From positions 9,951,660 through 10,015,659 of the forward strand of contig JAHLJT010009355.1 in the NCBI GenBank assembly GCA_031308135.1: a DNA stretch of 64,000 nt, read 5' to 3'. Each line of letters begins with the position of its first letter. Position 1 is the first letter of the stretch. Under the pieces are notes generated by a model. It had not been told where the DNA came from. It saw nothing but the letters and a program-made list of their open reading frames with translations, and did no database searches. The stretch comes from Acheta domesticus (Eukaryota; Arthropoda; Insecta; Orthoptera; Gryllidae). The translations under genes and the position numbers were made by a program. Shown here piece after piece: positions 47,477-59,662 of this stretch.

Positions 47477-49990
47477 TCATCGTCTAATTACCAAGTTAAA
47501 AATCAAGATTGTAAACGTAAGAGTTTTTTCAATAGGTATCTTCCATCTGGATAGATATTGGATTTGGATAGATATTGGAATTGGATAGATAAAACTCATT
47601 ATTAGATTGGACACCAAACGGTTTTTATTGGAGCATTTGTGTTATTGTTTTCAACTTTTGCTTATTTTAATATTCTGTGTTCAAATAAATTTGTTCAGTT
47701 TGTTCATCGAAATTGGATGAAGTTAAAAGCTTTGATATAGTGGTACTTGTTTTCTTTTCGTTAACGATGTTTTCAAAAAATTAAAAGGCAAAATCAAACT
47801 ATTAGGGCAATTATAGAAATATGGAATACGGAGAAGTCCACGAATACATTTCAAAACTCTGAAATTATCAGATTTCCATAATGATTACAGGTATAATATT
47901 TTAATTTAGTTCATTTTAGTTTAGTTGATATTATCAGCCATGTGTCGCATTTTGAGATATAGCAGTAAAAAGTTCCATAATTTATCTACATGATGTACGC
48001 GTGCGTTCGTGAATATACACTGATTTACTTTTGTTTAGGCAAGAATCTTTAAAAATTCCTGTAATGCGTAGAAACAGAAAAATCGAGGGACAATCGGAAA
48101 ATAAGGAAACTGATGGCTACTCAATCCAGTCACAGTTCTAGAAGGATACGATATCAGTTTCATTTCAAACCTCACCTTCTTTCAAACTTTCACTGTAATA
48201 AATATTCAATCGAGTACTTTTATTTAGTGTATCGGTTTAATAGCTGTTAAATATTTTGTAAGTTGTCAAAAATAATATCTTATTTTTAAGTAAACAATAA
48301 AAAACGTAAGTCGAAAGTGTCGAAGGTCAGCAGGGAAAACAGAAATCGAGAGCAAATGCATCGAACTTCAAAACAATCCAGGAGACTCTTGGCAAACATT
48401 CAGCTTGGACAAGCCGTAATCAAACAATAGCACCTCAGGCCAATATCGCCCGTGCTGTGCGAGGAGTCTGGTTGATTACACTCTCTCTTCTTGTCCTCCA
48501 CGTAGGTGCATCAGAAGCACTCGCTGTGAATGAGGCCGAAAGGAAGGTTGCGGAATGACCTGGAAGCAGTTTTCTGGTCTGGTCAACCTTCTTTTAATTT
48601 GCATAAGCTTAATACAGAGTACGATAAGTAATGCTTCAAAACTAGCTGTCGTGATTTTGACGGAATTAGGGGTATATGAAAGGATCTTTTCTTCAACGTC
48701 TATGCGTCTGTCCATGGACTGCACTAGAACCTAAACTAATAGCAGGATATTAATATAAATGGATATTCCTTGATTGCTCTGACTGAGGTCGCAGCTCCCC
48801 GAATTTGAAAGGATTATTTTCAATATTTTGGGGTACTTAATATGAAGCACATATGACAATTTTTAAATTTTCTCAAAAATGGCTCCACATTTTTCTAGAA
48901 TATTCTGCCTGCAAAGTTGGCGCAAGCTTGGATCTTTGTGTGTTATATCATCCGAAATTACTTATGGTTGTGAAATAACAAGGAACCTTATATTTCTTTA
49001 AATAATAATCTATTTTGGAGACAAATTGTTTAATTTTGGACATATATTGTTTGTACAGAATTTCTACGCGTGTTCGGTAACAATTTCAGGTAGTGTTCGA
49101 CGAAGTAAGAAGGGCTCTATTTTAAATTTCCTCAAGAGTAACAAGATGAATCAACAGAGGATCTTAATTTTTCCCAGCCCTGCAAGCTGGACATTGATTA
49201 CGATAAGTATTCGTGATAACTTGGTAGGTATCTGAAAATCGCCAATCATTCAGGGCTTTTATTTCCTGTGGTGCAGAGGGAAAAAATATTTTATTATTAG
49301 TTTTATCACCAACGCGAGTTTGAAAACGAAGTATCATAGAACATTACTAGACACATTGAAGAATGATATTATGATAATCGCAATTATTTGTCTTTCAGTC
49401 GACGCCAAGTGGATGACAACTTTTGTGCTATATGTGACACCCTCACAGAACTCAGGGCGCGACGATTACCATTGCAGTTCGTCTGTTTTCTTAGGGTCGA
49501 CCTGGGGCAAATTATTAACCTTAAAATTGCGGGTGTGCTGAGTGAGATATTGATTTCAAAGCGTGATAGTTGGCTTTTGCTTTCTACTACAAGAGGAGTG
49601 GTGGGGTGATAAGGAATGAATAACGTGGAAATTCATAACATGGAAGGGTTTGGTGATAAGGTGTTTATTTTTTAAATTTATTTCCTCTCGTTCGACATTT
49701 CTGTCTCTCCAGGGGGTTTGACAACAGTATATTTATATTATAACGTTTTGGATATGGTCATCCATAGCAAATGAGTATTCATTTCTACTCGTGAAAACGT
49801 GGTCTAAGGTTCGAGGATTTGTTCAGGCTTCTGGTTTGAGGTGTTACTTTGAAATGTAGGTAGTGAGAAGGTTTGAACAGAGATGAATAATGTTGAAAGA
49901 TGAGTAATTGATAGGGTGGCGGTTCACTTGGAGTATGTGGTGGTGCGGAAAGCGAAAACCTCTCAGCCACGTGGAGAAACAGCCTCAGCC
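47477..49990. other. AT-rich interval, nothing recognised
   Basis: A small GGATAGATATTGGA tandem repeat lies at 47550-47600. Otherwise no supported feature. Confidence 0.5.
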
Positions 49991-50541
49991 GGGGCTCCAA
50001 CCCGCAGACTTCGCCTCCTCCTCCTCGGCCGCCGCTGCGAGGTGTCTCCAAAACGCCCTGCTGCGCCCCTTACGCCGCCTTTAAAACGGCTCTGCTCGTA
50101 AAATCCAGGGCGCGGGGACGTAAAACCCGGCGGCTCCGGCTTCTTCCCGAGTCGGGCAGACCGCCGGGAGACGGCGCGCGGGCTCATTGCTCGCGACAGC
50201 GCGGCCGCGCCGTCCTCGCCCCGGCTCCGACCACGACGACGACGACGACGGCGGCGGCGGCGGTGGCGGAGGCGGCGGCGGCGGAGGAGGAGGAGGAGGA
50301 GGAGGAGGAAGAAGAGGCGGCGGCAGCGGAGGCGGCGGAGGCGGCGGAGGCGGCGGAGGCGGCGGAGGCGGCGGAGGCGGCGGAGGCGGCGGAGGCGGCG
50401 GAGGCGGCGGAGGCGGCGGAGGCGGCGGAGGCGGCGGAGGCGGCGGAGGCGGCGGAGGCGGCGGAGGCGGCGGAGGCGGCGGAGGCGGCGGAGGCGGCGG
50501 AGGCGGCGGAGGCGGCGGAGGCGGCGGAGGCGGCGGAGGAG

Positions 50542-50574
<33 letters not shown>

Positions 50575-50930
50575 GCGGCGGAGGCGGCGGAGGCGGCGGA
50601 GGCGGCGGAGGCGGCGGAGGCGGCGGAGACGGAGGAGGCGGCGGCCGCGGCGGCGGCGACGGCAACGGCGGCGGCGGCGGCGGCGTTGTCGTCGGCGTCG
50701 CCGCCACCGCTGCCTCCAGCGTGACGGGGGAGGCGGGGTAAATATAGTCTCACGGCGGCGGCGGCTACAGGGCGCCGGCCTTGTGACGTCATAACACTGT
50801 GCGGCGGCGGCGGCGGTGGAGGCAGCCCCGGCGCGCCGCCTGCCTTTGTGCGCCCGAAATACGCGTTCGATCGTGATGAATGGCGGCACACACAGAGGAA
50901 GAGCTATGACGTCACGGGCACGCAGTGAAA
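49991..50930. promoter_or_regulatory. CpG island-like region with two CRE sites
   Basis: The strongest CpG cluster of the window, built around a 9-bp repeat. TGACGTCA occurs at about 50784 and about 50906, both in GC-rich context, as in CREB/ATF-bound promoters. A promoter or 5' UTR is plausible, but the gene it would serve is not visible. Confidence 0.4.
50225..50690 (+). repeat. 9-bp repeat array (GGCGGCGGA)
   Basis: About 35 fairly uniform copies in the core (50330-50640), flanked by GAC, GGA and GGC trinucleotide runs. Frames read poly-Pro, Ala-Ser or Arg-Leu on the minus strand and poly-Gly or Ala-Glu on the plus strand; none is credible as protein by itself. Confidence 0.95.
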
Positions 50931-52077
50931 TATCGGGAGAGCAAGTGGCAGAAAATAAGTTCTATATATATACTCCGTGGAGACTCTGGCAGAGGAGGAG
51001 GAGGAGGTGGCGGTAAGGAAGAAGTGGAAGGGAATGAGAAGGCAAGGAGAATGCGGTGGGGAGAGAGGATGAAGAGAAGTCGGAAGCGGCGACGAAGAAA
51101 GAAGAACGGCACGATGGAGCCGCGGGTGGTGGCATCTGAGACCGGAGCGGGTTGGGACAGTAAAACAAGGAGAACAGGGAAATCCTGCAAGTTCATTGTG
51201 GCGTGGGGGCGGACCGTCTGAGTTATATTAACAAAGGACTATCAGCTACTGATGAAATTTACGTCACATGTACAAAAAAACGTGAACTAAAATATTACAC
51301 TTAAAATTCAAAATTTCACTCAATCAAGATAAAAATGGTAATTTTCCTATTAGACACCTTAACCGTGCAAATTTAAGCCTGGTGTTGATGTAGGGCGTTG
51401 AAGCGCGATTTGAGAATGGGGCGGCATAGCGAATTATTACATGCAAATCCGAGAATAAATAAATCACCTTGTAGTGATGCAGCAAATACGCAATCGTTAG
51501 TACAGGAAAAGTGAAAACGGATGTAAATAAGGGATGAAGGAGATTGATTTGGTACATGTCACTAAATTAAAACTGAAAATAACTTTAAACTGAAACCCAA
51601 CTTCGAACGTTTATCGCATACGGTGGTGCGGAATCGGGGTGGGGGTACTCTTCAAAAATATAATAGAACATTTTAATTTCGTCGAGAAGAAGAAACTTCT
51701 CGACACTCGTGCTTCGACAGAAAGCTTGGTGCTAAGGGTATAGGATACATTTTCAAGTTCTACGCAATGCAGAACTTGTAATGTTGGACAACGTGTGTTG
51801 GAGCGTAACGTATGTTGCGGGTTGAATATGCATTTGTTGTTTTCCTAATGAAGAACTGAATTCAAATATTCTTCTAGAGCTGCATTTGCTGCCTCCGCGT
51901 GCCGAAAGAATTTCGGAGCGGCAGCGCACAAAGGTAGAAACTTTTTTTTCCTCTACAACGTCTAGACATTCTAGCTCTGGGGTATTGCTTGGCGTGTGAG
52001 GTGTTTTATGAAAATTAAAATAATATTTTATAAAATCAATTCAGGTCTGTCCTAAGAAGCATATGCCTGATATTGGT
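50931..52077. other. Interval without a recognised gene
   Basis: GGA-rich to about 51120, then AT-rich. No supported feature. Confidence 0.5.
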
Positions 52078-52409
52078 AGCAATACTATTATAGCAAATTA
52101 TCAGGTATACAGTTTTGACATATTTTCTTTGACCACGGTTTCTGTAGATGTTATTGATAACAAACGTGGACCTGTTGGTAGAAGGAGGTAATGGTGCGAT
52201 AGGTTCTGACTCGAAGGAGATCTCCATCACGATGTAGAGTCACAGAATAGTATCTATTCTGTGGTAGGGTATTCTAGCGACTGCAAGGTTTACTTGGGTG
52301 GCTTTGGGTCGACGCAAAGATTGCGATGAGTATGACCAGGGATACGATAGTAAAATACGTCGATGGCAAGTCGACAGTTCTCCAGACAGACTTAGTGAAA
52401 TGAAACTCA
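52078..52409 (+). repeat. Left copy of the sequence duplicated across the gap
   Basis: It matches 53410-53742 and includes the outer flank of the provirus plus the first ~60 bp of its 3' LTR. It is best read as the unmerged end of one contig. Confidence 0.9.
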
Positions 52410-53409
52410 NNNNNNNNNNNNNNNNNNNNNNNNNNNNNNNNNNNNNNNNNNNNNNNNNNNNNNNNNNNNNNNNNNNNNNNNNNNNNNNNNNNNNNNNNNN
52501 NNNNNNNNNNNNNNNNNNNNNNNNNNNNNNNNNNNNNNNNNNNNNNNNNNNNNNNNNNNNNNNNNNNNNNNNNNNNNNNNNNNNNNNNNNNNNNNNNNNN
52601 NNNNNNNNNNNNNNNNNNNNNNNNNNNNNNNNNNNNNNNNNNNNNNNNNNNNNNNNNNNNNNNNNNNNNNNNNNNNNNNNNNNNNNNNNNNNNNNNNNNN
52701 NNNNNNNNNNNNNNNNNNNNNNNNNNNNNNNNNNNNNNNNNNNNNNNNNNNNNNNNNNNNNNNNNNNNNNNNNNNNNNNNNNNNNNNNNNNNNNNNNNNN
52801 NNNNNNNNNNNNNNNNNNNNNNNNNNNNNNNNNNNNNNNNNNNNNNNNNNNNNNNNNNNNNNNNNNNNNNNNNNNNNNNNNNNNNNNNNNNNNNNNNNNN
52901 NNNNNNNNNNNNNNNNNNNNNNNNNNNNNNNNNNNNNNNNNNNNNNNNNNNNNNNNNNNNNNNNNNNNNNNNNNNNNNNNNNNNNNNNNNNNNNNNNNNN
53001 NNNNNNNNNNNNNNNNNNNNNNNNNNNNNNNNNNNNNNNNNNNNNNNNNNNNNNNNNNNNNNNNNNNNNNNNNNNNNNNNNNNNNNNNNNNNNNNNNNNN
53101 NNNNNNNNNNNNNNNNNNNNNNNNNNNNNNNNNNNNNNNNNNNNNNNNNNNNNNNNNNNNNNNNNNNNNNNNNNNNNNNNNNNNNNNNNNNNNNNNNNNN
53201 NNNNNNNNNNNNNNNNNNNNNNNNNNNNNNNNNNNNNNNNNNNNNNNNNNNNNNNNNNNNNNNNNNNNNNNNNNNNNNNNNNNNNNNNNNNNNNNNNNNN
53301 NNNNNNNNNNNNNNNNNNNNNNNNNNNNNNNNNNNNNNNNNNNNNNNNNNNNNNNNNNNNNNNNNNNNNNNNNNNNNNNNNNNNNNNNNNNNNNNNNNNN
53401 NNNNNNNNN
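52410..53409. other. Assembly gap (1000 N) between overlapping contig ends
   Basis: Exactly 1000 N, a placeholder size. The 332 bp before the gap (52078-52409) and the 333 bp after it (53410-53742) are the same sequence except for one substitution and one extra T. The gap is probably artificial. Confidence 0.95.
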
Positions 53410-53742
53410 AGCAATACTATTATAGCAAATTATCAGGTATACAGTTTTGACATATTTTCTTTGACCACGGGTTCTGTAGATGTTATTGATAACAAACGTG
53501 GACCTGTTGGTAGAAGGAGGTAATGGTGCGATAGGTTCTGACTCGAAGGAGATCTCCATCACGATGTAGAGTCACAGAATAGTATCTATTCTGTGGTAGG
53601 GTATTCTAGCGACTGCAAGGTTTTACTTGGGTGGCTTTGGGTCGACGCAAAGATTGCGATGAGTATGACCAGGGATACGATAGTAAAATACGTCGATGGC
53701 AAGTCGACAGTTCTCCAGACAGACTTAGTGAAATGAAACTCA
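53410..53742 (+). repeat. Right copy of the sequence duplicated across the gap
   Basis: Second copy of 52078-52409. It starts exactly at the gap edge and runs into the 3' LTR at 53682. Confidence 0.9.
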
Positions 53743-54307
53743 GAGAGTGAGAACACACCGAGTTTTATTACAGAAGTGAATAAAATACAGGTTATACAAA
53801 TTTCTATTACAAAGTCGAAAATGGTTGTGAACCCTTTACAATATCTCCTTAGAAACTATATAGCCTACATCCCCACTCCTGTTTGTAAGTACATGGTGGA
53901 GGGGGAGGTACTTATTATGGTCAGAGGCGCAAATGCGCTCTGTGTGGCCCTTATCACGGGCGGAGGGGGAGCTCCGAAGCGAGGATCTTGGTATCGCGAG
54001 GACTGTGCCCCGAAGTGACCTTTCATGATTACATGGAGGTTAAGGGGCAGGCGTTAGTTATTGGAGCCTTCGACGTCTAATCTGAGCGCAGGGCGCAGCT
54101 GCGATGAAATTCATTAATATTTATTAGGTGCTTAAGATAGAAGTTCGTTAAAATTATCGGGGACACGAAAAGGCGCCTCCTTTCTGGATCCAAGATATTG
54201 GTTATCGGGACTTGTGCTTTAATTAAATTCGTAAGCCCTGCTTTGCTCCGGAGTACATTGCGTAATGCTATGTACAGGCTGTACGCTCTGTACGTGGGGA
54301 TATAAGT
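53682..54307 (-). repeat. 3' LTR of the errantivirus-like element
   Basis: 626 bp, matching 59662-60285 almost base for base. The edge is set by the point where the two copies stop matching (uncertainty 1 base). The env stop codon lies about 90 bp inside this LTR. Confidence 0.92.
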
Positions 54308-55765
54308 CCTCCCCCACCAGATCCGCTTCCCCGTCCTCGGGGATTTGTTTTTTCTCCCGACGTACCACCAATTTAAGAAGTACCTTGTACAACATTTTTC
54401 TACACACATAACATACAAAACATAAAATAAACAATACGAAACCAATATCAACTACATTAAATTGTTTCCACAAAATAGGAGTGGGTGTGATGGGAATTAA
54501 GTCTAATTTTAGTTTATTTACATCGAGGTGGGATGGATGAAATTGAATTTTCAGTTTTACATCATGTTCATTATACACATATACAAGTGGAAACGTCATG
54601 ACATGAGTGGTTGACTTTGGTTCTAATGTGGTACTCATTGCTGATATAGGACAATTTACATTACTATAGATTAGATATGAACCTTGTAGTTCTACCGAAG
54701 TTTGGTTATTATTGCAAGTTTGTATTACAATTTCTTTAAGAGATGAGAAAAATAGGATGTCATTTTTGTTAAGAAGTTGAAACAGCTTTACATCATTAGT
54801 TACCTGTGCGAAATCACATCCTGTTGTTTTCGTCAGATTACAACTGGTAACTCTCACATTGTAATTAGCACAAACATATGTTAATGTACCTTTTATGCAA
54901 TCTTCCGTGGACCATTTAGAGGTAGGGCCCTGGAGATAATTCCTCTCGGAAGGAATTAACACGACGTTATTAATAGTAGGCACAGGTGTGATTGCGTACA
55001 AGTGATAATTATTACCATCAGTAGTTGGTACTGATAATATTACGACCAATCCTTGGTCTATTATGACAACCTGGCTCTTTGTGAATTTGAGGTTCTCAAA
55101 AACATGGTAAGGGTCACTATGAACAATAGATTTGACAGGATAAACCGCATACAGATGGTTCATTACATTGGTAACATCTTCATTGGAGAACAACTGAACG
55201 TTCGTGATATCATGGAAAGACAAACTTATGGTATTTTCTAGAGTTCGTAGAATCTTCAAGAATCTTCTTAAACACATCGTAGTGTACTGATACTGCTCTA
55301 AAAGGTCTACTTTGAAATCCTGCTTTGACAATATTTGCTGAATTAGCCCCATGTTTAAATTTATGTGATTCATTTCATTTACGAATTTGTGAGTGATAGA
55401 ATTACTGAACGAGACTAGTTTATTAACATGTCGTATTTCCTGATCTCTGTCGCTTTGCAAGGCGGTAATTTGTGCCTCAAGCGTATCGTAATCCTCCTGA
55501 TCTAAATTTCCTGAAATAAATTTTATAATTTTTCCTAGTCCATTGACAGACCTCTTTATTCTATTGCGTGTGGGGAGTAATTTTGAAAGTTCCTTTCAGC
55601 CTCTTTTAGTAGCATCGATATCTCGTAAGACAAGAAGGGAAAGGTATTATTACTTTTAGTATTCAAGGAATCGGTGGCGTTTCTTATTTGGGAGAACGTT
55701 TCCGTTAAAGTAATTAAGTTGAAATGGAACAAAAACTTGTGGTAGTTATCTACGATGACTTTCCG
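54219..55765 (-). pseudogene. env: Envelope (F-like) glycoprotein remnant
   Basis: Membrane glycoprotein of the errantivirus/baculovirus-F fusion class. From 55460 to 54219 the frame is open for 413 codons, and the same frame extends upstream through a furin-type basic site (RNRIKR) followed by a glycine-bearing fusion-peptide-like stretch. A frameshift near 55600 separates this from an N-terminal part that directly follows integrase, and no signal peptide is seen. Near the C-terminus is one hydrophobic membrane segment (VVDIGFVLFILCFVCYVC) and a basic-then-acidic tail. The frame runs through the polypurine tract and stops within the 3' LTR. Confidence 0.8.
54308..54318 (-). promoter_or_regulatory. 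Polypurine tract
   Basis: The minus strand reads GGTGGGGGAGG immediately before the 3' LTR, the expected place for the plus-strand primer. It lies inside the env reading frame. Confidence 0.8.
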
Positions 55766-56947
55766 TTTTTCATTTTGCAGTGGATTTTGTTGGTTTCGGT
55801 TTTCACCACTAGGCCGTCGCGATACAAGTTTTTGGATTTTTTGTTACGCGTCAGCGGGTCCTTTACATAAACAGTGTCATTTACTCGGTATTCATGATGG
55901 AAAGAAGTCTCCTCTGGCTGGGGATTACAGGCAGCCATTTCTCGAGCTTGCGTGTTCTTTGTTAATGATATATTCCTCTAGATCGGTGGTAGGTACGAAA
56001 ATGTGGTCTAACGCATTGTAATGGGATCCTATCGTGACAGTAAAAGGGGTTTTCTTGGTGGTGGAGTGAATAGAAGAGTTGTACAGCGTGATTGCGTCAA
56101 TTACAATATGCGCTAGGGGACTGCTTCTGTCTTTGCCTCTAAGAATTCTCATTTTTTCTAGCATAGTCGAATTAAATCGTTCTACGGGCGAATTTGACGA
56201 AGAGTTCAGAGGTGTCGTGGCATGGTAAGTGATGTTGTGAGAGATCTGCAAAAATCATCAATCAGTTTGTTTTGAAATTCGGTACCTTGGTCGTGTGTTA
56301 TTTTTGTAGGAAATCCATGGTGAGAAAAGAACTGTTTCAGTTTCCAGAGTACTGAGTACCCTGTACCATCCGGTAATGGGTACGCCTGACCATACTTCGA
56401 AAATACGTCTATTATTGTGAGTATTCTTTCTCCTTCGAAGTGGAAGGTATCTACGTGAATGGAAGAAAACGGTGTGGGAGACGTAATAGGTCCTTCGTTC
56501 GGCACTTTATTCGGGTGGCGCTCGTACTTGTTCCTCTGGCAGAGTTCGCAATTATTGATATGGTCCTCTGACTTGCGTCCTGAGGTGAGGCCAGTAATAT
56601 TTCTGAGTAAGGTGCTCGATCGTTTCCGTAATGCCGTTGTGGTTAACACTGTGGTATTGCGCGACTAGTTGTTGTTGTAAGTTTTTGTCTTCGACATTTT
56701 CTACCAATTTATTGGTGCGTAAAATTACCAATTCGGATGTAAAAAGTTTTTGGCACGTTCTAATGAAGGGAATTTCGATCGTAATGTCATCGAAATATAC
56801 TGCGTATTTCTCGCTTGGAATTATAATTTGAGGGAGGAGATTTTGTAGATCCTGAAGCAAATTGTGGTTTGTGACTCTACTTTCACATTTTGTTTCTTTT
56901 GAAGAGTGATTTTGTGGAGTAACCTGAAGTTTTACTAAATGAGACAA
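55750..56947 (-). pseudogene. pol: Integrase remnant of pol, frameshifted
   Basis: The N-terminal zinc-binding region (YHSVNHNGITETIEHL, then INNCELCQRNKYERHP), the catalytic core with its first two acidic residues (HVDTF and THDQGTEFQN), the third (SPVERFN) and a C-terminal basic segment (VYVKDPLTRNKKSKNL) are all visible. They fall in successive different frames (56947-56552, 56649-56206, 56251-55925 and 55938-55750). At least three frameshifts inactivate it. The order and spacing match an errantivirus integrase. Confidence 0.85.
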
Positions 56948-57400
56948 ATAATTGGTTCTTATTTTGATTGAGGGATCTTTCTGACATTCTTAGGGTGAAG
57001 ATAGGATCTTCTTGATTAGAATGTATCGTCTGGCAGTCAATTTCCTGTTGATAGTCTTTGTCCGGGACGGTAGCAATGTCTGATTTAGCGTCTTCATCAT
57101 TGGCATTAATTTCTATGCGAGACAGCGCGTCGGCGACATAGTTAGTTTCGCCTTTCATGTTCTTAGTCTCAAAATTAGATTCCTCCAGTGGTTGTTCATT
57201 GAGGTTATCTAATTGTTCGACGTACGTCGACCGGTCAAATGCAACCTCTGAAAAGCATTCCCTCGGGTATTCGGGGACGTACTCTTCGAAGTCGGAGAAA
57301 CAATAGCTGTCGTGCACAAAAGCGGAGACATATATTTCTCCTTGCTTACTATTGACTGGGATCGTATGATCGTGAGAATTCTGTTCGATTCTATACTGTT
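56883..57400 (-). pseudogene. pol: pol: residual linker and RNase H end; reverse transcriptase deleted
   Basis: The open piece 57317-56883 holds acidic linker sequence and then the motif KGETNYVADALSR, which marks the end of the RNase H region in gypsy-type pol. Nothing resembling the polymerase (no YxDD box) lies between the protease and this motif. The catalytic polymerase and most of RNase H have therefore been lost, by a deletion with its junction near 57180. Confidence 0.75.
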
Positions 57401-57414
57401 TTTGTTTAAGCGGG

Positions 57415-57800
57415 GAATGAAAATAGAGTGGGAATCTTCTTATCCCCTAGGGTGATGGGATTAGTACCGTAATCGATTATTGCTTTCAGACGTGCAAAAT
57501 CTGAAGAACCGATGAGGGCATCAAAATAATTGTGCCACTGATTACTCTAAAATTAATAGGCGAGTCCAGACCGTACTCAGAAAATATCTGATAGCGTACG
57601 TTGTCCGTTCCTATTGTTTTAGCATGGATGGACTGGATGCAAAAATTTTCCTTAAAAAGATATTCAGAAAACATTTCGTAAGCGGGGTTCGGATTTATCA
57701 TAGAGTTGCTGGCGCCGGTGTCAATTAAGATCTTTAGACCAAACAACGTGATAAAAGGGAGTTCTGGGGCATTGTGTATATTATTCAAGTCTTTGGTATT
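57415..57800 (-). pseudogene. pol: Protease segment of pol
   Basis: It overlaps the end of gag in the -1 frame, which fits gag-pol expression by frameshifting, although I see no clear slippery heptamer. It contains the aspartic-protease motif LIDTGASNSM and, downstream, a FDALIGSSDF stretch typical of the end of the gypsy protease. The frame closes soon after, at about 57415. Confidence 0.8.
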
Positions 57801-58969
57801 GATGACGCAACCTCGCGAAAATCCTGGTTCACGAATTCGCTAGTTTCGAAGTTCTCATTTGTCTGCTCTGGATAATAGTAGTCATACTTCTGAGAGGTTT
57901 CGTCATAGGTGTCCTCATAATTCTGTCCGCTATAGTCAGTATGGTCAATCTGATTGTCATTGTAGTGGTAATTCGCGTTTTGTCTGATAGTGGAAACACC
58001 TGACATGGGAGTCTGTCTATTACCTTGCGGTTGATTCGGCGGGTCATGCATTCTTCCAATCTGCAAGGGATGTGGATATGGTCTTCCCTGACCTACAGGT
58101 GGTCGAAATTGGGGAGGCCTAATAAGAGGAGAACGATGCAAATTTTGCTGCGTGTGATTTGCGGCTGACTTACATGCGGTGGCAAGACTCTACTTGGTTC
58201 AGGTCGATGTGACATTGGCTGAAAACGCGACATACTTGGAGTAAAATTAGAATGCGTAAAAGGTGTGGGGAAACTACTTCTGAAATTAAACGTGGGAGTT
58301 TGATTTGTTTTAACCTGTTGGTTGGGAGTTGGAAGATTTTGTTTTTGGTTGTTGCGCAATGAATCCATGTAGTTTTCGTATGCTCGTTCGTTGTCATAAT
58401 CGCGGCATGCACGAAGAGCTTGAGAGAGGTCTGTAATCTGTGCGTACCTAAGGTATTCGCGATATGGGTTAAGGATACCTGCTCGGAAAGCGCCTAAAGC
58501 TTTTCCGTCTGCTTCCTGTAACTTCATTTCTAGAATGGGATTTTGATGATTCAATTTTAATGTACTTTTGTACTTAATGAGTAGTTGATTTAATCGGTCA
58601 TGATATTCCAGGAAATTTTCATTGCGTTTTTGACAACAATTGGATATTTCGCGGAACAAGATGTGTTCGTCGCGAGCGTCTCCGTATTTTCTTATTAACT
58701 TTTCCTTTAGTCTTTCGAAATTCGAATTTGTTTCGACATCGAGCACTGATTGGTGCTTCGCCTTTGATTTTGGCTTTTACTACATTGAAAAGGAACATAT
58801 TAGTTAGTTCTGCATTCGGGGGTTTCCGGAGATCTATGAAAATTTCGCAAGAAAGACTCGCATTGGACTAAGAAATAATCTAATTACAGTCGGAAGTACC
58901 GTTAAATTCTGGCAACAGATTAATGTGTGCCATTTCCCACTTTGTGAGGGGTTCGAAGCCTTGCGCCAT
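57785..58969 (-). pseudogene. gag: gag remnant of the errantivirus-like element
   Basis: The ATG at 58969-58967 starts a frame that stops after about 30 codons. The reading continues in other frames to the longest open piece (58746-58093), which has the helical, charged look of an errantivirus capsid (a Lys/Arg/Glu-rich part, then an Asn/Gln/Pro-rich tail). A final piece (58141-57785) is rich in Pro, Asn, Tyr and Asp and ends in TGA. No CCHC zinc knuckle is seen, which is usual for errantiviruses. At least two frameshifts break it, so no full Gag can be made. Confidence 0.75.
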
Positions 58970-59644
58970 TATGTAAATAAAATTTACCTTTAAGTTATGG
59001 AATAAATTCCTTAAAATATACAAGTAAGATAATCTTTAAAATTAAAATTTATTTTCTAACGGGTTACTTTCAAAATGAAATGAATTATAAATTTAATTCT
59101 GGTTCACAGGTTATAAAAATGCAGGATACGAAAGTAGCTTTTTAAAACTATTGCGTTTAACTACTGCACTTCTATAAGTAACGTTGCACTTCTGAATTTT
59201 GCTTAATGAAAATGCACGATAACCAAAAATAGCTCTTTGACTACTGTAGCTAAGCACTGCACTCATTAACACAGCGGTGTGAAGTCTCACTTACAGCATT
59301 GAAGAGATGAGGATCCAGACCAACATCCTGCGTCTGAAGTGGGACGTTCTCTCAGGTTCCGTTGATCACCAGGCCGGTCCGAAGTGGATGGCCAGCAGGG
59401 CGCAGCAGGTCGCAGACTCGAAGGCCTCTTAATGGGTGAAGAGGTTACTGCTGGCGATCGGCTGGCCTTAAGAAGTCCTCTGCAATGGCGATGAAGACCG
59501 CGTGCTCGTCGTGGACGTTCCGTCGAGACAGGGCAGCAGGGCGCGCAAGTCGCAGTCTTGAAAGCCTCTTAATTGTTGAAGAGGTTACTACTGACGATTA
59601 GCTCGCTTAATGTCTTCCGTAATTGCAATTATTGGACACCTGCC
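58967..59644 (-). other. Leader between primer site and gag of the provirus
   Basis: About 680 bp without a coding match. The segment nearest the LTR (about 59280-59650) is GC-richer and contains a partly repeated motif (GCAGGGCGC with AAGGCCTCTTAAT at 59395-59440 and again at 59525-59580). The rest is AT-rich. Leader functions such as packaging or splice donors are possible but not visible. Confidence 0.6.
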
Positions 59645-59662
59645 ATCCCGGCTGAGCCCCCA
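59645..59662 (-). promoter_or_regulatory. Primer-binding site, proline-tRNA-like
   Basis: Directly inside the 5' LTR the minus strand reads TGGGGGCTCAGCCGGGAT. From memory, this resembles the tRNA-Pro primer site of many retroviruses except at two bases. Errantiviruses I know of more often use tRNA-Ser or tRNA-Lys, so the choice is unusual for the group if the assignment is right. Confidence 0.65.

Noticed and set aside
49963..50889. Arg/Leu-rich 308-codon frame and poly-Pro/poly-Gly frames
   Set aside because: By-products of the 9-bp GGCGGCGGA array.
52078..52409. A third, tandem LTR of the provirus
   Set aside because: It includes unique flanking DNA identical to the other side of the gap, so it is the same locus sequenced twice.
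52240..53562. Long frames crossing the second N run
   Set aside because: They consist of unknown bases; the duplicated ends are an assembly effect.
53776..54018. 80-codon frame in the LTR, present twice (also 59756-59998)
   Set aside because: The second copy exists only because LTRs are duplicated. It is antisense to the element and has no known domain.
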